Assembly: GCF_027244095.1 (NCBI RefSeq)
Contig: NC_069657.1
Span: 145,820,857 to 145,884,856 of the forward strand
DNA: 64,000 bases
Direction: 5' to 3'
From: Hemicordylus capensis
Lineage: Eukaryota > Chordata > Lepidosauria > Squamata > Cordylidae
The notes beneath the pieces are model-generated. The model did no database searches and was not told where the DNA came from. It saw nothing but the letters and a program-made list of their open reading frames with translations. The position numbers were made by a program, and so were the translations under genes. Below are positions 1-27,418 of the stretch, piece after piece; the first letter of the stretch is position 1; each line of letters opens with the position of its first letter.

Positions 1-121
1 TTTTCAGGGTTTTAATTGTTCTGATAGTTTAATTGTTTTTAATGATTTCTGTTTTTAATTGTAAACCGCCCTGAGCCACTTCGGAAGGCCGGTATAAAAA
101 TCAAATAAATAAATAAATAAA
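1..121 (+). repeat. LINE 3' end (L2-like tail)
   Basis: A T-rich stretch leads into a 3'-end motif (GTAAACCGCCCTGAGCC, then GGTATAAAAAT) and a short (AAAT)n tail at about 103-120. This wording is typical of the 3' ends of L2-like LINEs in squamates and resembles the tails near 35,010-35,080 and 60,380-60,442. Only the tail lies in the window. It sits in a RAD9A intron. Confidence 0.65.
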
Positions 122-876
122 ATTGGGCTAAAAGAGCCCAGCCTAGTTTTGCATGCATCTGTGAACTGCCAGGATCGGGCCCGATCACAGCGGCAAAGTA
201 GCCTCCCTTTAAAATTAGATGAAGGGAGTGAGTGCTCCCTTAACCTTGTTTATTTGATTGTGTGTCAGCTGCAGCTGCTACACTCGGGAGGGCGGGTCCC
301 AATAATGCACCACACACTCGTGCGTTGCATTATTGGAGTGCGGAGGGAGATGCATGGCAGCACTTTCCTGCACCCCAACCCCCGGAGCTGCAGGGAGCAG
401 CCACTGGTCGTCTGGGCAGGTGATCCACCTGCCCAGGGAAACAAGGATGATTGTCTGCCAGGAGGGTAAGTGTATCCCGCACTCCCCACAGACCGCCCAG
501 AGCACTTCTCGGTGACCATGAGAAGAGCTGTGAGTATTCCATGTGTGAATATTGGTGTGTATATGTTTGGGTAGGGAGTTCCTAAGAGAGATTTCCTTGG
601 GTGTGTTTGGAGAAATGTTCCCTGAAGTACTGATTAGCACTAAATGAAGACTATGGGAAACCAGGATGTGGATACACACAGTTCTGAAGTGGAGAAAGCA
701 ATAGGTGCTTTTGTGTAGGCTCATGCTGTGTCAGAATAATTTACTTTGAACAATGAATAGTAAGTGCAGAAATGAAACCCCCTAGGCCCAGGAGGATGGG
801 GAATTAGGAGTGCTCAGCCATGAATCTGCCTGGTGCCTTCCTGCTTACCTGTTCCCTTTCCCTCCGTCCAACTCAG
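122..876. other. RAD9A intron with unassigned palindromic repeat
   Basis: No exon is recognisable here. The stretch holds several short inverted repeats: a GGGCT/AGCCC hairpin near 125-137, arms around an AATAATGCA motif near 297-335, and a perfect 11-bp-arm palindrome at 412-436. These suggest a decayed DNA transposon, but I could not assign a family or find a target duplication. The last bases before 877 form a pyrimidine-rich 3' splice site. Confidence 0.4.
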
Positions 877-3580
877 GCTGTTGGTGGATGCTGTGGTGCA
901 TTTCCCATTGACACTGGCTGAGGTGACCTTGGGTGCCAGCCCTGCTGGGAAGGTGAGCTTCCGCAGTTACCTGGAAGAGGAGACTGGTAAGCATCCTACT
1001 GAGACCCTGCTTCTGCCTTCTCTCTAGAGCCTGTCAAGGTAATGGAGACTTCCTTGTCACTAAACTGTGTTAGCTCCTCATTATGTGACTTGCAGGTTCC
1101 TAGCATAGAGGTTTCTGCTCAAAAGGTCACCGGTTGTGCTGTTTTGTTTGCGTGGACTGTGTTTTCACAGCCACTCCCTTTTTATTGTGCATCCTTGTAG
1201 GGCAGGGTGCAACAGTATGGAATAGAACCAGGGAGAGCTGTATGAGAAGAGTGTGTTCTTACCTTTTGTCTCTACCACAGAGCTTGGCCGGATGATGGTG
1301 ACAGAGCTGTGTTTGAGCGAGGATGAGTTCCAAGCCTTCCATGTCAAGCAGGAGACTCAAGTCACTTTCTGCCTTAAGGAATTCCGGGTCAGTGCACTGC
1401 CCCATTCCTTGTTCAGAATTATTCATTAATTAAGTAGCCACCTGGCTCCAAAGGCTAAATTACTTCATCTCTCTCCTGCAGGGTCTTCTGAGTTTTGCAG
1501 AGTCCTCCAATCTTCCCCTTAGCATCCACTTTGATACCCCTGGCAGGTAGGCCTCCACGAGGGAAGTTCCATGATGGCTAAATGGGTTCTCCACCTTCAG
1601 AAGACAGTATAGAGTAGCTGATGCTGTCTCCTCCCTATCTGATCTTTCAATTTGATTTCCCTCAAGCCCAAAAGTGCTTATCTGAGTTTTGCCCACCTCA
1701 ACTCTTTTTGCAGGCCAGCTATCTTCACTTTGGAGGACCCTGTGCTGGAAGTGCACCTAGTTCTGGCCACATTGTCAGAACCTGAAAGCCACAGTTCCCA
1801 GACAACCAGCTGGTAAGCAAGGCTTTAGCTTCTTCCCCCACAAAATCTAGTACCCAGAGACAAAACAAGGAGTGGGGAGGAGTCCGGGCCCAAGTAGGAA
1901 CTGCTTCTTGGTCTCTGGTTGGCACTGGGGAAAAAAATCACGTTTGAGCTGCTGGTGACTTGTCATGTGTCATGGATATACATATATTTTTGCCTGTTGA
2001 ATAGCTCAGTCTGTCATCCTCCTTTCCTGACTAGAAAGGGTTGCCATGGTTACTTTTGGCATCTCATGCCTCCAATGGTTTGCCCCAGGGTGGCTTTCTT
2101 AAACACCTCTTAGCTTAAATGGGGTGTGTCCGTGGCTCCAGATCTTAGGTTTGGGATCAAGATTAGCTTAATTCAAAAGATTTTTATTCATCTGCAAGGC
2201 GCAAGCCTTTCTTGGGCTTGCCAAGGAGGTGGAGCCTGGTAATCTAGCACAGGGATGGGCATGCTTGGCCCTCCAGCTGCTGTTGAACAACAACTGCCAT
2301 CATCCCCAGCCACAATTTATTGGAAGTTGTAGTTCAACAACAGCTGGAGGGCCAAACGTGCCCACCCCTGCTCTAACCAGTTGCTTCCATTTCCCTCACA
2401 CCAGCACATCTAAGCCCCTGGCCCCTGCTTATGACTTCACCTGTGATGACATCGATGCCTACATGATTGCCATGGAAACGACGTGTGATGGCACAAGGAC
2501 AACAGAACCACCTCCGAGCCCCACCTTCCCCCTGAGGCACAGCAGTTTAGGTACAAGGGAGCCAGATAGTGATCATGAGGAGACTGTGCCAGGCACACCA
2601 CCACAAAAAAGGGTATGTACTAAAGTCCATAAAAAGGAGGACCTGGTGCAGTGGGACTGCATAGTGTCAAAGTCTGAATGCATAATGAGGAGAATGAGCA
2701 ACTGTGGTCAGGAGCTACTTTATATTTTCAGTGGGTATATAAAACACTCAGAATACCAATATGTATACTTTTAAGGTATGCATACCACACATATTCCACA
2801 GGAAGATGTTACTGGCCCTCACGTGCCATACTAGGCTGCATCTACTTCATGCATTAAGGTCCCAAGAGGCCTGTGTCCCTGCTGTGTGAAGCAGCCCTGG
2901 GTGGCCCTGATCCAGTTAAAAGTCCAGTTGAAAGCAGTGGGACTTCAGTTATTTACAGCCAACATGATCATTAGTCTTTCAATAAGACTTAAGTCATGAC
3001 TTTGGCTAATGGCTCTGGTCCAACTAAAGTGACATACTAAACATTCCAGTGGCAGCAATCAGACTTTGGCAATTGTTTTGCTTCCTAATATGTGCCTGCT
3101 ATGAAATCTGAGACACTTTTCCTGAGAAATTAGAAGGGTGTGGCAGAAACTGTGGAAGGGATGCATGTGGGTGTGTTAGTTTTGGAGTGGCTGAGAGGAA
3201 CAGGGAGATTTGCAGAACACATGTGTCCTGTCCATGGGCTGCCCCCACACAATGTATGCTTTTGCAGAAAACAGATGTGATTTTGTGTGTTAACTTTAGT
3301 TTAAGGCAAAGGGGGAAAAAATCTCAGCTCCTTGTGTATCACACTCATCATCAGTTTCTGTCTTAGCAACTACAACTTGTATGAGCAACAACATTTTTGC
3401 AGGCTTCTAGTTCTTAAATTATGGCTCCAAAGACACTCTCTCCCTGCTCCCTCCCCCCTTTCTTTTCTTTTACAGTTCCGTTCCTTATTCTTCGGCTCAG
3501 TCCTGAGCCAGTCCCAGTCCCAGCTCTATCCATGTTCCAGCCAGGATGTGTTAGCAGAGGATAGTGAAGGAGAATCCTAG
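877..3580 (+). CDS. RAD9A: RAD9A, checkpoint clamp subunit (3' half, 6 coding exons)
   Basis: RAD9A is a subunit of the RAD9-RAD1-HUS1 (9-1-1) clamp, which is loaded at DNA damage and recruits TopBP1 to activate ATR. Exons read 877-986, 1281-1387, 1482-1546, 1714-1812, 2405-2612 and 3476-3580 (TAG stop), all with GT-AG junctions and matching phases, giving about 230 residues. The protein follows the second clamp domain ([40 protein letters not shown]), then the tail with [32 protein letters not shown] and the end [10 protein letters not shown]. The last motif matches the region whose serine in human RAD9A is phosphorylated by CK2 for TopBP1 binding (family knowledge). Earlier exons lie upstream of the window. 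The gene is tail-to-tail with PPP1CA. Apart from the cut at the window edge it looks intact. Confidence 0.95.
2250..2370. mobile_element. hAT-type palindromic MITE in RAD9A intron
   Basis: The two halves are reverse complements around the centre: the left arm reads CAGGGATGGGCATGCTTGGC with CCTCCAGCTG following, and the right arm mirrors it and ends in CCCACCCCTG. The flanking 8-mers ATCTAGCA (2242-2249) and CTCTAACC (2371-2378) agree at 5 of 8 bases, fitting an old 8-bp hAT target duplication. The right end lies 34 bp before the next RAD9A exon. Confidence 0.8.
2613..3475 (+). other. RAD9A last intron
   Basis: The intron has a GTATGT donor and a pyrimidine-rich TTTTACAG acceptor. I recognise no repeat family or RNA gene inside it. 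Confidence 0.6.
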
Positions 3581-4020
3581 GATCATCATGACAGACATTC
3601 TAATGCTACTATCCCTGGGAGGAGAGCTGACTGAACTGCTCTTGAATGGACTGGGGATCCTAGGTCTCTGCTCTCCAAATGAGTTTTCTTCCATCCCAGG
3701 CAAAATCCGCACACATACTTTTAATATGTGAATTGATCTGCTCCTGTACCATGCTGTGGGGGTGGGGAGAGTCTCTTGCTTTCTATGAGTAGAAAATAGG
3801 TTTCTATGCCACTGAATAGATCTACCTTCCTGCCCAGGGAAATGGCAAGATCAACCAATTGCAAGAAAGTTGACTAAACTGTGGACCTAACCAACTTATT
3901 TCTAGTTGTTTTGGGTGTGGTGTGGGATAGAGGGCACCAGCTACAGCTTTACTTCACTGCCAGCCAAGACTTTAAAGCAGTCTTCCTCTGCAATTAAACT
4001 GTTTAGCAGCTGAACCCATC
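3581..4020 (+). other. RAD9A: Probable RAD9A 3' UTR
   Basis: This non-coding sequence follows the RAD9A stop. No AATAAA is visible. The best candidate polyadenylation signal is ATTAAA at 3993-3998, so the transcript end is uncertain. Confidence 0.35.
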
Positions 4021-4399
4021 ATGATACAGGAGCTAAAGAATTCCAGAAGGAAGGGGAAACAGCCAAAAAGGTGTTAAAGCTTCAGTGAAGAGTAACATGT
4101 GGAAGGTACTGTGGCAGATGGTGAGACTCAACAAGGGCACAGCTCTTTCGCTTGCCTTCTGCAGGACAGCTGCGTACACTCCAGTATTTAACTGTAAGTT
4201 GAAGCTTTGTCCTATATTAACCATCCATAAAGCCATTTGAAAAGACTGCCTCCTCTAGTAATACATTTTTGCTTGTCAACAATACAGACAACTGTAGGTA
4301 AACACTTATTAGAGCCTCCTGAAGTTTGTTGTCCTGGAGGTGGCAGCTAACTTTTGACAGAATAGACAAATCCCAAATGTCCTTTTTTCTTCCTCTCTC

Positions 4400-4760
4400 A
4401 CAACACCAGTACCAGAGGTCATCCCATGAAACTGAAGGCCGGGAAATTTAGGACCGACAAGAGAAAGTGCTTTTTCACACAGCGCATAACTAATCAATAG
4501 AATTCCCTGCCAGGGGATGTGGTGACGACCACTAGGTAAGCTTGGCTAGCTATAAAAGGGGCTTAGACAAATTCATGGAGAACAGGTCTCCCAATGGCTA
4601 ATAGTCTGGTAGCTATAGGCCACCTCCAGCCTCAGAGGCACGATGCCTCTCAATACCAGTCGCAGGGGAGCAACAGCGCAGGTAGAGTCCAAATACACAG
4701 CTGTTCCAGGTGGTTCCTGGAATGGGGTGCTAGCAGGGCAGGTGATGGGTGAAGGCAGGG
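4400..4760 (+). repeat. CR1 LINE 3' fragment
   Basis: It shares the sequence order of the larger CR1 at 35.6-36.9 kb: GGTCATCCCATGAAA, AGTGCTTTTTCACACA, AATTCCCTGCCA, a one-sided tail with TAGGCCACCTCCAGCCTC, then the 3' end. Only the 3' untranslated part remains. Confidence 0.7.
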
Positions 4761-5054
4761 CCTTTGCCAGTTATTGCTAAGTGCAGATTTCTAGCTAACA
4801 AGTGGGATCAAAATACAAACACACAAACCTCAATTGATCAGCAGAGATTCAGAGAAATATGGAAAACATCAGTTGCTTTATAGTGCTTAACAGGACTACA
4901 TTAATGTGTAGATTTGTATCTTACATGACAGGATCAAACAAGCACACACAGGAAAAGAACTCTACAAGCCACAAGTAAAGCAGCTACAAAAGGCTGCTTC
5001 TATGAAAAGTAAAGGCATTCTGAAGTCACCAGGGTAAAAAACAAGTACTTCTAA

Positions 5055-5275
5055 TAAGAATGAACTGAGCCATAGTGGTACAGGGGTTAGTGTGCCAGAT
5101 TAGACTGGGGAAATCCAAGTTCAAATCCCCATTTAGCCATGAGACTCACTGGGTGATTCTGAGACAGTCACTTATCCCTGAGCATAACCTTCCTTACAGG
5201 GCTGTTGTGAGGATAAAGGTAGCCATGTGCACCACTCTGGGCTTCTTGCAGCCCAGGCTATACACGTAAACACAA
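5055..5275 (+). repeat. tRNA-derived SINE
   Basis: The 5' part resembles a tRNA promoter: an A-box-like TGGTACAGGGGTTAGTGTG and a B-box-like GTTCAAATC at 5119-5127. The body (TCACTGGGTGATTCTGAGAC, GGGCTGTTGTGAGGATAAA) is a wording repeated across squamate SINEs. It cannot be a working tRNA gene because the cloverleaf is lost. Confidence 0.75.
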
Positions 5276-6149
5276 ATTTATATAAGCCACAGGTAAAGCA
5301 GAGACCAGCTTCAGAAGTGTAAAACAAATGCATTCTGAAGTTACAAGAACAGCTCTGTCTGCCTATTTAAAAATGCACACATAAATAGAACAATGAGGTG
5401 CCACTCTACCCACGTTGGGTGTCCATCCTATCAAGCAACATTTTTTAGAATACAGATCACTTCTTTTATCCTTGTCCAATGATCCATAACTGCCAGTGGA
5501 CATATTAATGTTACAGATACTGGCCACAATCCAGATAAAAACCTGGTTAGCTCTCTGCACAGCAATTAAATTTTAAAAAATTTCCTTCCCATAGAATCAG
5601 TTTTACATATACCACATCCACATGTAAATCCAAATCCACTTCTTTAATTATATGAAAAGCAGTATGGACTTAGAAGTTGATGCATATGCCCTAAAAGAAC
5701 TTTCTGGCTTCTTATGCCAGTTTCTAATCTTAATTAGTCCAGTCTTAAGAGTTTGCTGATCCTTCCAGTGTTTTATGGCATGACATTTTGGGAGTGGGAT
5801 GTAATGCTTTGCATACAGATCAGAGAGCAAGGGAGAGAAAGCAGAGGTTGCATTCCTCCCCTCCAAACAAACACAGCTAGCAAAAGACCAGACTTACCAA
5901 CAGCCAGCCAACCAACCTGCTCTCTAACCAAGATGGTGATTGGATTCTCCAGAGTAGTATGTTACAGCTGCTTCCCTCACATACACAAGAACATCAAGTA
6001 GATTTAACTAAAGGTTTATTCAGCAACAATTCCATTTTCTCCTTCCCTTTTCTTCTTGACCCCCACCCCCTTGGGACAAATGTCCAAATGAACTGCAAAA
6101 GGTTACTGAACAGAACTTACCCTAATTACCCTAACCCTCTCACATAACA

Positions 6150-6535
6150 CTCGAAACAGGGGTCATCCCATGAAATTGATTGCCAGGAAATCTAGGACCA
6201 ACAAATGCTAGTACTTTTTCATGCAACGCATAAGCAACTTGTGGAATTCTCTGCCATGAGATGTGGTGACAACCAACAACCTGGATGGCTTTAAGAGGGG
6301 TTTAGTAACTTCATGGAGGAGAGGTCTATCATCAGCTACTAGTCGGAGGGCTACAGGCCACCTCCAGCCTCAAAGGCAGGATGCCTCTGAGTACCAGTTG
6401 TGGGGGAGCAACAGCAGGAGAGAGGGCATGGCCTCAACTCCTGCCTGTGGCTTCCAGTGGTATCTGGTGGGCCACTCTGTGAAATAGGATTCTGGACTAG
6501 ATAGGCCTTGGGCCTCATCCAAAACAGAACAGAAC
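6150..6535 (+). repeat. CR1 LINE 3' fragment
   Basis: A second copy of the CR1 3' end, carrying GGTCATCCCATGAAATTG, TGGAATTCTCTGCCATGAGA, GGATGGCTTTAAGAGGGGTT and TTCTGGACTAGATAGGCC. It is longer and better preserved than the copy at 4.4 kb and lies in the same orientation. Confidence 0.75.
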
Positions 6536-8394
6536 AAGTAGCCAAAAGAAAAAGACTTCCCCACACTCTGGCTGCGTCAATCAGCATGATGCCTTCTAAT
6601 TGGTGCTCAAGGTGTTAAGCTCTACCCACCTTCTGAAAAGAAAGGCAAGCCTTGTACAGCTTGAACAACTCTGTGTTCCTATGGGTGTTTACAAAATTCT
6701 GGTACCATCGCCCACCCGACACACACACAACTGGGGGGCCAGGCTGCAGGCAGGAAGAAGCACAGGTAGTGAGGCAGACAGAGAAATTGGTACAGAAGAC
6801 AGAGCAGGTAAAATGGCTAACCAATATTTTCAGGTGGGCCCCACCCACTCTTTCCTCAGGTAACAGCCACCACTATACACAGCTATTTATTTTCGAGAGC
6901 ACTACCTCCTGTAGTTCTGCTTAAAATGCTACCTTCCACAGTTGACATAACATCTGTCCTTAGGAATCCCTTGTTTTTGTTTTGGTGAATGTACATATAG
7001 TTTCTAGTGTTCTATCTTCGTTTTCAGTTAAGTCCTACAGGATTGCCTTGGCTCAGTACTAAAGCTGATTCCTACAAACTGCATTAGCAGCTGATACAGT
7101 TTTGTGGCTTGGGATTTAGCTAAAGCTTAAGCAAGCAACAAAAGGCTCATTCACATTAAGGAGGCAAGGGCAAAGGATCTTTTAAATAGCTTACACCATG
7201 GGGAAGATGTTTGGTAACACTGCTAGGACTGCCATGTGCTGAAATACACTGGTAGCTTTCCCCAAAAGTGTGCAAGAAAGGCCCTACTGTGAAACTGGTA
7301 CACAGCTGCTTCTCTTCAAGTTGGGACCAGGCAGCATTAACCAAGGAGTCTCCACTGCAGATCATTGTATCCATACTACATAAGTTAGTAGTCTTCAGTG
7401 CTAGGAAGTGATGGAAAGCAGCTGAGCACCACATGCTAGTGATGTGCACTTACCCCTCCTGATGTTTCCCCCCCACTGGCATCCGTTTCCGTAAAAGCTC
7501 GTCAGAGCAGCAGCGTACCTCCCTGCCGCTCCGTTGTCTGGATATAACTGGAAGTTTTCAGGCCAGAGAAGAGTAGTACTATTGCTGGTAGGTAAGTGGA
7601 GAAGATGTGGACAACAGAGGTGGTGAGGCAGAATGAGGGGTAGGTATTTGCAAAATATAAAAATTTCAAAAATTCAAGACCTGCTTGGAAGGGTCAGCAG
7701 GGTGCTGACAAAAGAAATGTTAGTGGGCAAGATGTGGGAAAGTAGTATTGTAGGGTTGAAGGGCAGGGTATATTTTTAGAAGGGGACTCCTCCGTCCAGT
7801 CAAAACTCAAGGATAGGCAGAGCCTGCAGGGCTCACATGTTCCTTATCCAATGTTCTTACACCAAGGGTCTCACACTGGCTCCTCCACTTCAACAGAAAG
7901 TTATTTGCTACTCAACAGGCAGATTTCAAAACCAAGACCTGAGAGTTAGCTTCACTCCTCAGGAAAGGAAGCTCGTTGAGGCAGAAGGCCTAAGGCAAAT
8001 ACAAGACTGCTCCTACTGACAACAGGGATGAAGTACACAATTCCTTTATCAAAACAATACAGGGAGAGTCTGGGAGTAATTTGTGTCCCATCCCCCAACT
8101 CTGCACCTCCCAAAGGAGTGCGTCATTTCACCCTCAGGAGTCATCCCTCCCCCACAAGTGATCAAGTTTGAAACTTAACACCACAGTTATATACTAGCAA
8201 GCTAACAGATCCCTTTTTATTCCCTAGCATATACAACCCCCTCCTTCACAAGATACATTTTCTAAAATTAAAGGGACTCCTTGCCCCCTGTATTTGTAAA
8301 AGGTTTTTCCTCCGAATCAGATTCACCACTATTCAAGCCTCTTATCAAAATACCAACCTTAGATTTCTCCAGAACAGTAAATGCAGAACCAGCT
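6536..8394. other. Intergenic DNA between RAD9A and PPP1CA
   Basis: No gene is recognised. A segment near 7440-7560 (GATGTGCACTTACCCCTCC and following bases) resembles the internal part of the hAT arm at 25.4 kb and may be a decayed copy. The rest is unassigned. Confidence 0.4.
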
Positions 8395-8681
8395 ACATAA
8401 GAATCTTACATGTTTATTCAAAAAAGATGTAGAACCCCCCTGGGGGAAAGAGGAGCACATATCAGGACAAAGTTGGCAAAAAAGTCAATCAAAAATACCC
8501 CCAAAAATAAAGACATCCCCATCCCAGGGGAGCAGAATTTTTGGTATTGAATTCTTATTCAGACATTTTTAAAAAATTACATGGCTGGGCCCTGGGGAGG
8601 TAGGCAGCCGCTGTACAGTGTAACCGCTACGCAAGACAGCCTGGGCCCCACACCTACAGCTAGGGGGGCAGGCAGGGCTAG
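8395..8681 (-). terminator. PPP1CA: PPP1CA 3' UTR and polyadenylation signal
   Basis: On the minus strand the sequence after the stop codon runs about 265 bases to AATAAA at 8417-8412, followed by CATGTAAG. A second AATAAA lies further on, near 8222-8217. The first is the likely main signal because of its spacing and context. Confidence 0.7.
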
Positions 8682-24740
<16,059 letters not shown>

Positions 24741-25412
24741 GGCGGCACTCTCAGGGCAGGGAAGCTTCGGGCGCCTGGGTTCCTCCCACCCTGCTCGGTG
24801 GTCTTAACAAGCAAGCAGCAGGGGGAAGGCCGACTCTCTCCTACTTCTTCTTGCCAAGGAACCTCCGACGAAGAGAGGAAGCAGTGAGCACACAGGCCTC
24901 GCTGGCCGCCGCCGCCGCCGCCACCACCACCTACAGGCTGGAGGGATCAACACGGGGCCAGAAGCGTGAGCTTCTCCTGCGATTGCGCCATCCTTGGGCT
25001 CTCCCAACAAAAGGGTGGCGTGGGAAGAAGAGGTGGAGAAAACTGATTTTGTCGTGCGAGATATTCCGGTGATCCCGCCCCGCTTTGATCAAGCAACCAG
25101 CCAGCTAAATGGGGTGGTTCTCTAGCTTAGTCATACCAGCTCTCTTTTACGTCAGGAGGAGAAGCAAGCCCGCGAACTCTCAACTCTGAGCTTCGCAGTC
25201 CCAAAATATGCATTTTATTAAGCCTGCAGTGTATACAGCAAACATGTTCAACTCTGCAGCAACCCTATGAGATCGATCCCTAATAATCCCGTTTTACAGG
25301 GAGAGTACGGTTAAAAGAAAATGGGCTTTTCCAAGACCATCCATTGATGAAGTGCACAGCAGGATGCAAACATACTAAGGTACAAATCAGGCCTTTGACC
25401 TCTCCAGTTAGA

Positions 25413-25570
25413 AGTAGGGATGTGCACGGCAACAGAACCAGCGGTCCTGCTGGTTCGAAGGTGGTGGGGGTCTCCCTTTAAGAGTGGGGGAGGGTGCACT
25501 TACCCCTCCCGCCGGTGTCCGTGCAGGCGCGTTGGTGACTTCCAGTCATATTCGGACCCCTGTTGCAGGA
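25413..25570. mobile_element. Truncated hAT arm (TAGGGATGTGCA family)
   Basis: It begins TAGGGATGTGCACGG and continues with TCCCTTTAAGAGTGGGGGAG and GTGCACTTACCCCTCC, matching the left arm of the element at 26,396. The mirrored right arm is missing. Confidence 0.6.
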
Positions 25571-26387
25571 AAATCCTCTGGAACCTTGCCCTCCTGTTTA
25601 ATTCAGCCCCTTGCGTTCATCCTTCCATCAGGTTGACAGAGAATGGGGCATCTTACGGAACTAAAGAGGATTAGACAAGGTTCCCACAATAGAACCCGTT
25701 GCTTGACAGAAAATTCCCTTTTTTTAAAGTCAAGACAACAAGGGTGTGTGCTCCAATTAGCTTTTATTCATGATCATGAAGGCAGAGTACAAGTCAGGTC
25801 AGGATTGCACACCCAACATACGCAGTTGCCAGTTTATATAGATAAAAAGCAAGTCAAGTCGTTTATTTACAGTCAAAGACCAGAATTCAAAATATATGTA
25901 CAAATAAGAATCAACAGCGCTTAATATAATGTCCCAACATAACAAATAAACCTCAAGTTACACGAGTGGATTCAAAGCAAGTCAGTACATCCATCGACAT
26001 ACGTCATTTTTTATTAAACATATGTTTTCCTGGGGTGCTGTTTATGAAAAACCCATATGTAGCAATCTAGATGTGGGTGCATGTAGTACTTTGTGTGTGT
26101 ATAAAGATGTCTATGAAAGAGAATGTGAAGCTGCCCTAACTGGGGTAAAACAGATGAGCACTCCCCGCCCCAGTCCCCCCTTCCCCCCACCAATGAAGTA
26201 TATACAATCTCGTGAAAAAGTCATAGATCCTGCAACAGTTGCCTACATCTTCTTAGGGCAGTAGTGTTTTTCACTGTAAGACTCGGGGGCCAGTGGCAGC
26301 CTACATTAACCCTGAGTGTGGGCCCTCTGACTAATTGTTTATTAGGCCTGTGTGAAGCTTTGGCTAAAGCGGAATATTCTGCACAGT
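25571..26387. other. Divergent intergenic DNA, unassigned
   Basis: Between the truncated hAT arm and the foldback element I see no gene and no repeat family I can name. Confidence 0.4.
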
Positions 26388-26395
26388 CTCCCTGG

Positions 26396-26825
26396 TAGGG
26401 ATGTGCAAAAACCATCAGTGGTTCCACAGCAGGGGTGTATGTGTTACCTTTAAGGAGTGGGGAGGGTGCCTTTACCCCCCCCCAGCCCGTTTCCCCAGCC
26501 AGCACTGCCGCCAAAACCACTGGCGTGGGGCTGCTGACTACCTCCTTGCTGCCCCAGTGAGTGTAAAACCGGAAGTGCCCAACGCGTGAGCGCAGTGTGC
26601 ACTTCCGGTTTTATGCTGGCCAGGGCTGCAAGGAGGTATGCCGCAGCCCCACGCCAGTGGTTTTGACACCAGCGCTGGCAGAGGAAAAGTGGTGGGGAGG
26701 TAAAATCACCCTCCCCACTCCTTAAAGATAACTCCCCCCGCCTGCTGCACCGGTCCGAATGCTGGACCTCCGAACCAGTTTGGCAGTCCAAAAAGGACCA
26801 CTGAACCGGTTCGTGCACATCCCTA
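26396..26825. mobile_element. Foldback hAT element (430 bp palindrome)
   Basis: Ends are TAGGGATGTGCA and TGCACATCCCTA. Flanks CTCCCTGG (26,388-26,395) and CCCCCTGG (26,826-26,833) match at 7 of 8 bases, an 8-bp target duplication as in hAT elements. Almost the whole interior is self-complementary (for example AAAACCGGAAGTG against CACTTCCGGTTTT near the centre), so it is a non-autonomous foldback element with no transposase. Confidence 0.88.
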
Positions 26826-27356
26826 CCCCCTGGCACTATACAGAACTACCATTTTCACTGTGCAGTGCTACACTTCGCCCCACACTGGGCGGTGGGCACT
26901 CTTTTAAGGGAAACAGAGCCTTCTTGAGCCCCTGTACCCTTTTGGAAAGGCATACACAGATTAGGGTTGCCATATTCTGGCTTTCCAAATCTGGGTGCCT
27001 AATTTGCATATTATGTAAAATGGCTTGAAAATAATTTTTGAGCAGAATTGTGACTGCATGTTTTGCTCCAGAACTCCGCTTCTACAAGGGCTAGAGCTTA
27101 GCTTTTTTTAAAAAAAAAAAATGAAAGCTGAAATCTGAGCAAATCTGGGTGGGCTGAGCAATCTGGTGAGATGCTTAAATTCCAGGAGAAACCCGGAATT
27201 TCGGGGGGCATGGCAATTCCCAAAATTCCTGAGAGATGTAACCTTTCCAGCACTTTCTCCGTAGAGCTCTTAAGAGAGGGCTCCATGTCTCTAAAGGGCC
27301 CTCCTAGCCCTGAGAAAAGTGCATTACTGTGCAGAGATCAGCACACTGGGAAATTT

Positions 27357-27418
<62 letters not shown>

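Noticed and set aside
149-469. 106-codon open frame near the window start
   Set aside because: It lies in an unassigned repeat with palindromes, overlaps frames on the other strand and shows no domain or splice context.
5055-5275. Possible tRNA gene from A- and B-box wording
   Set aside because: The cloverleaf cannot be formed and the sequence continues into a SINE body. The same applies to 45,450-45,645 and the Sauria-type SINE heads.
6110-6145. Telomere-like CCCTAA words
   Set aside because: Only two or three irregular units occur, too few for an interstitial telomere array.
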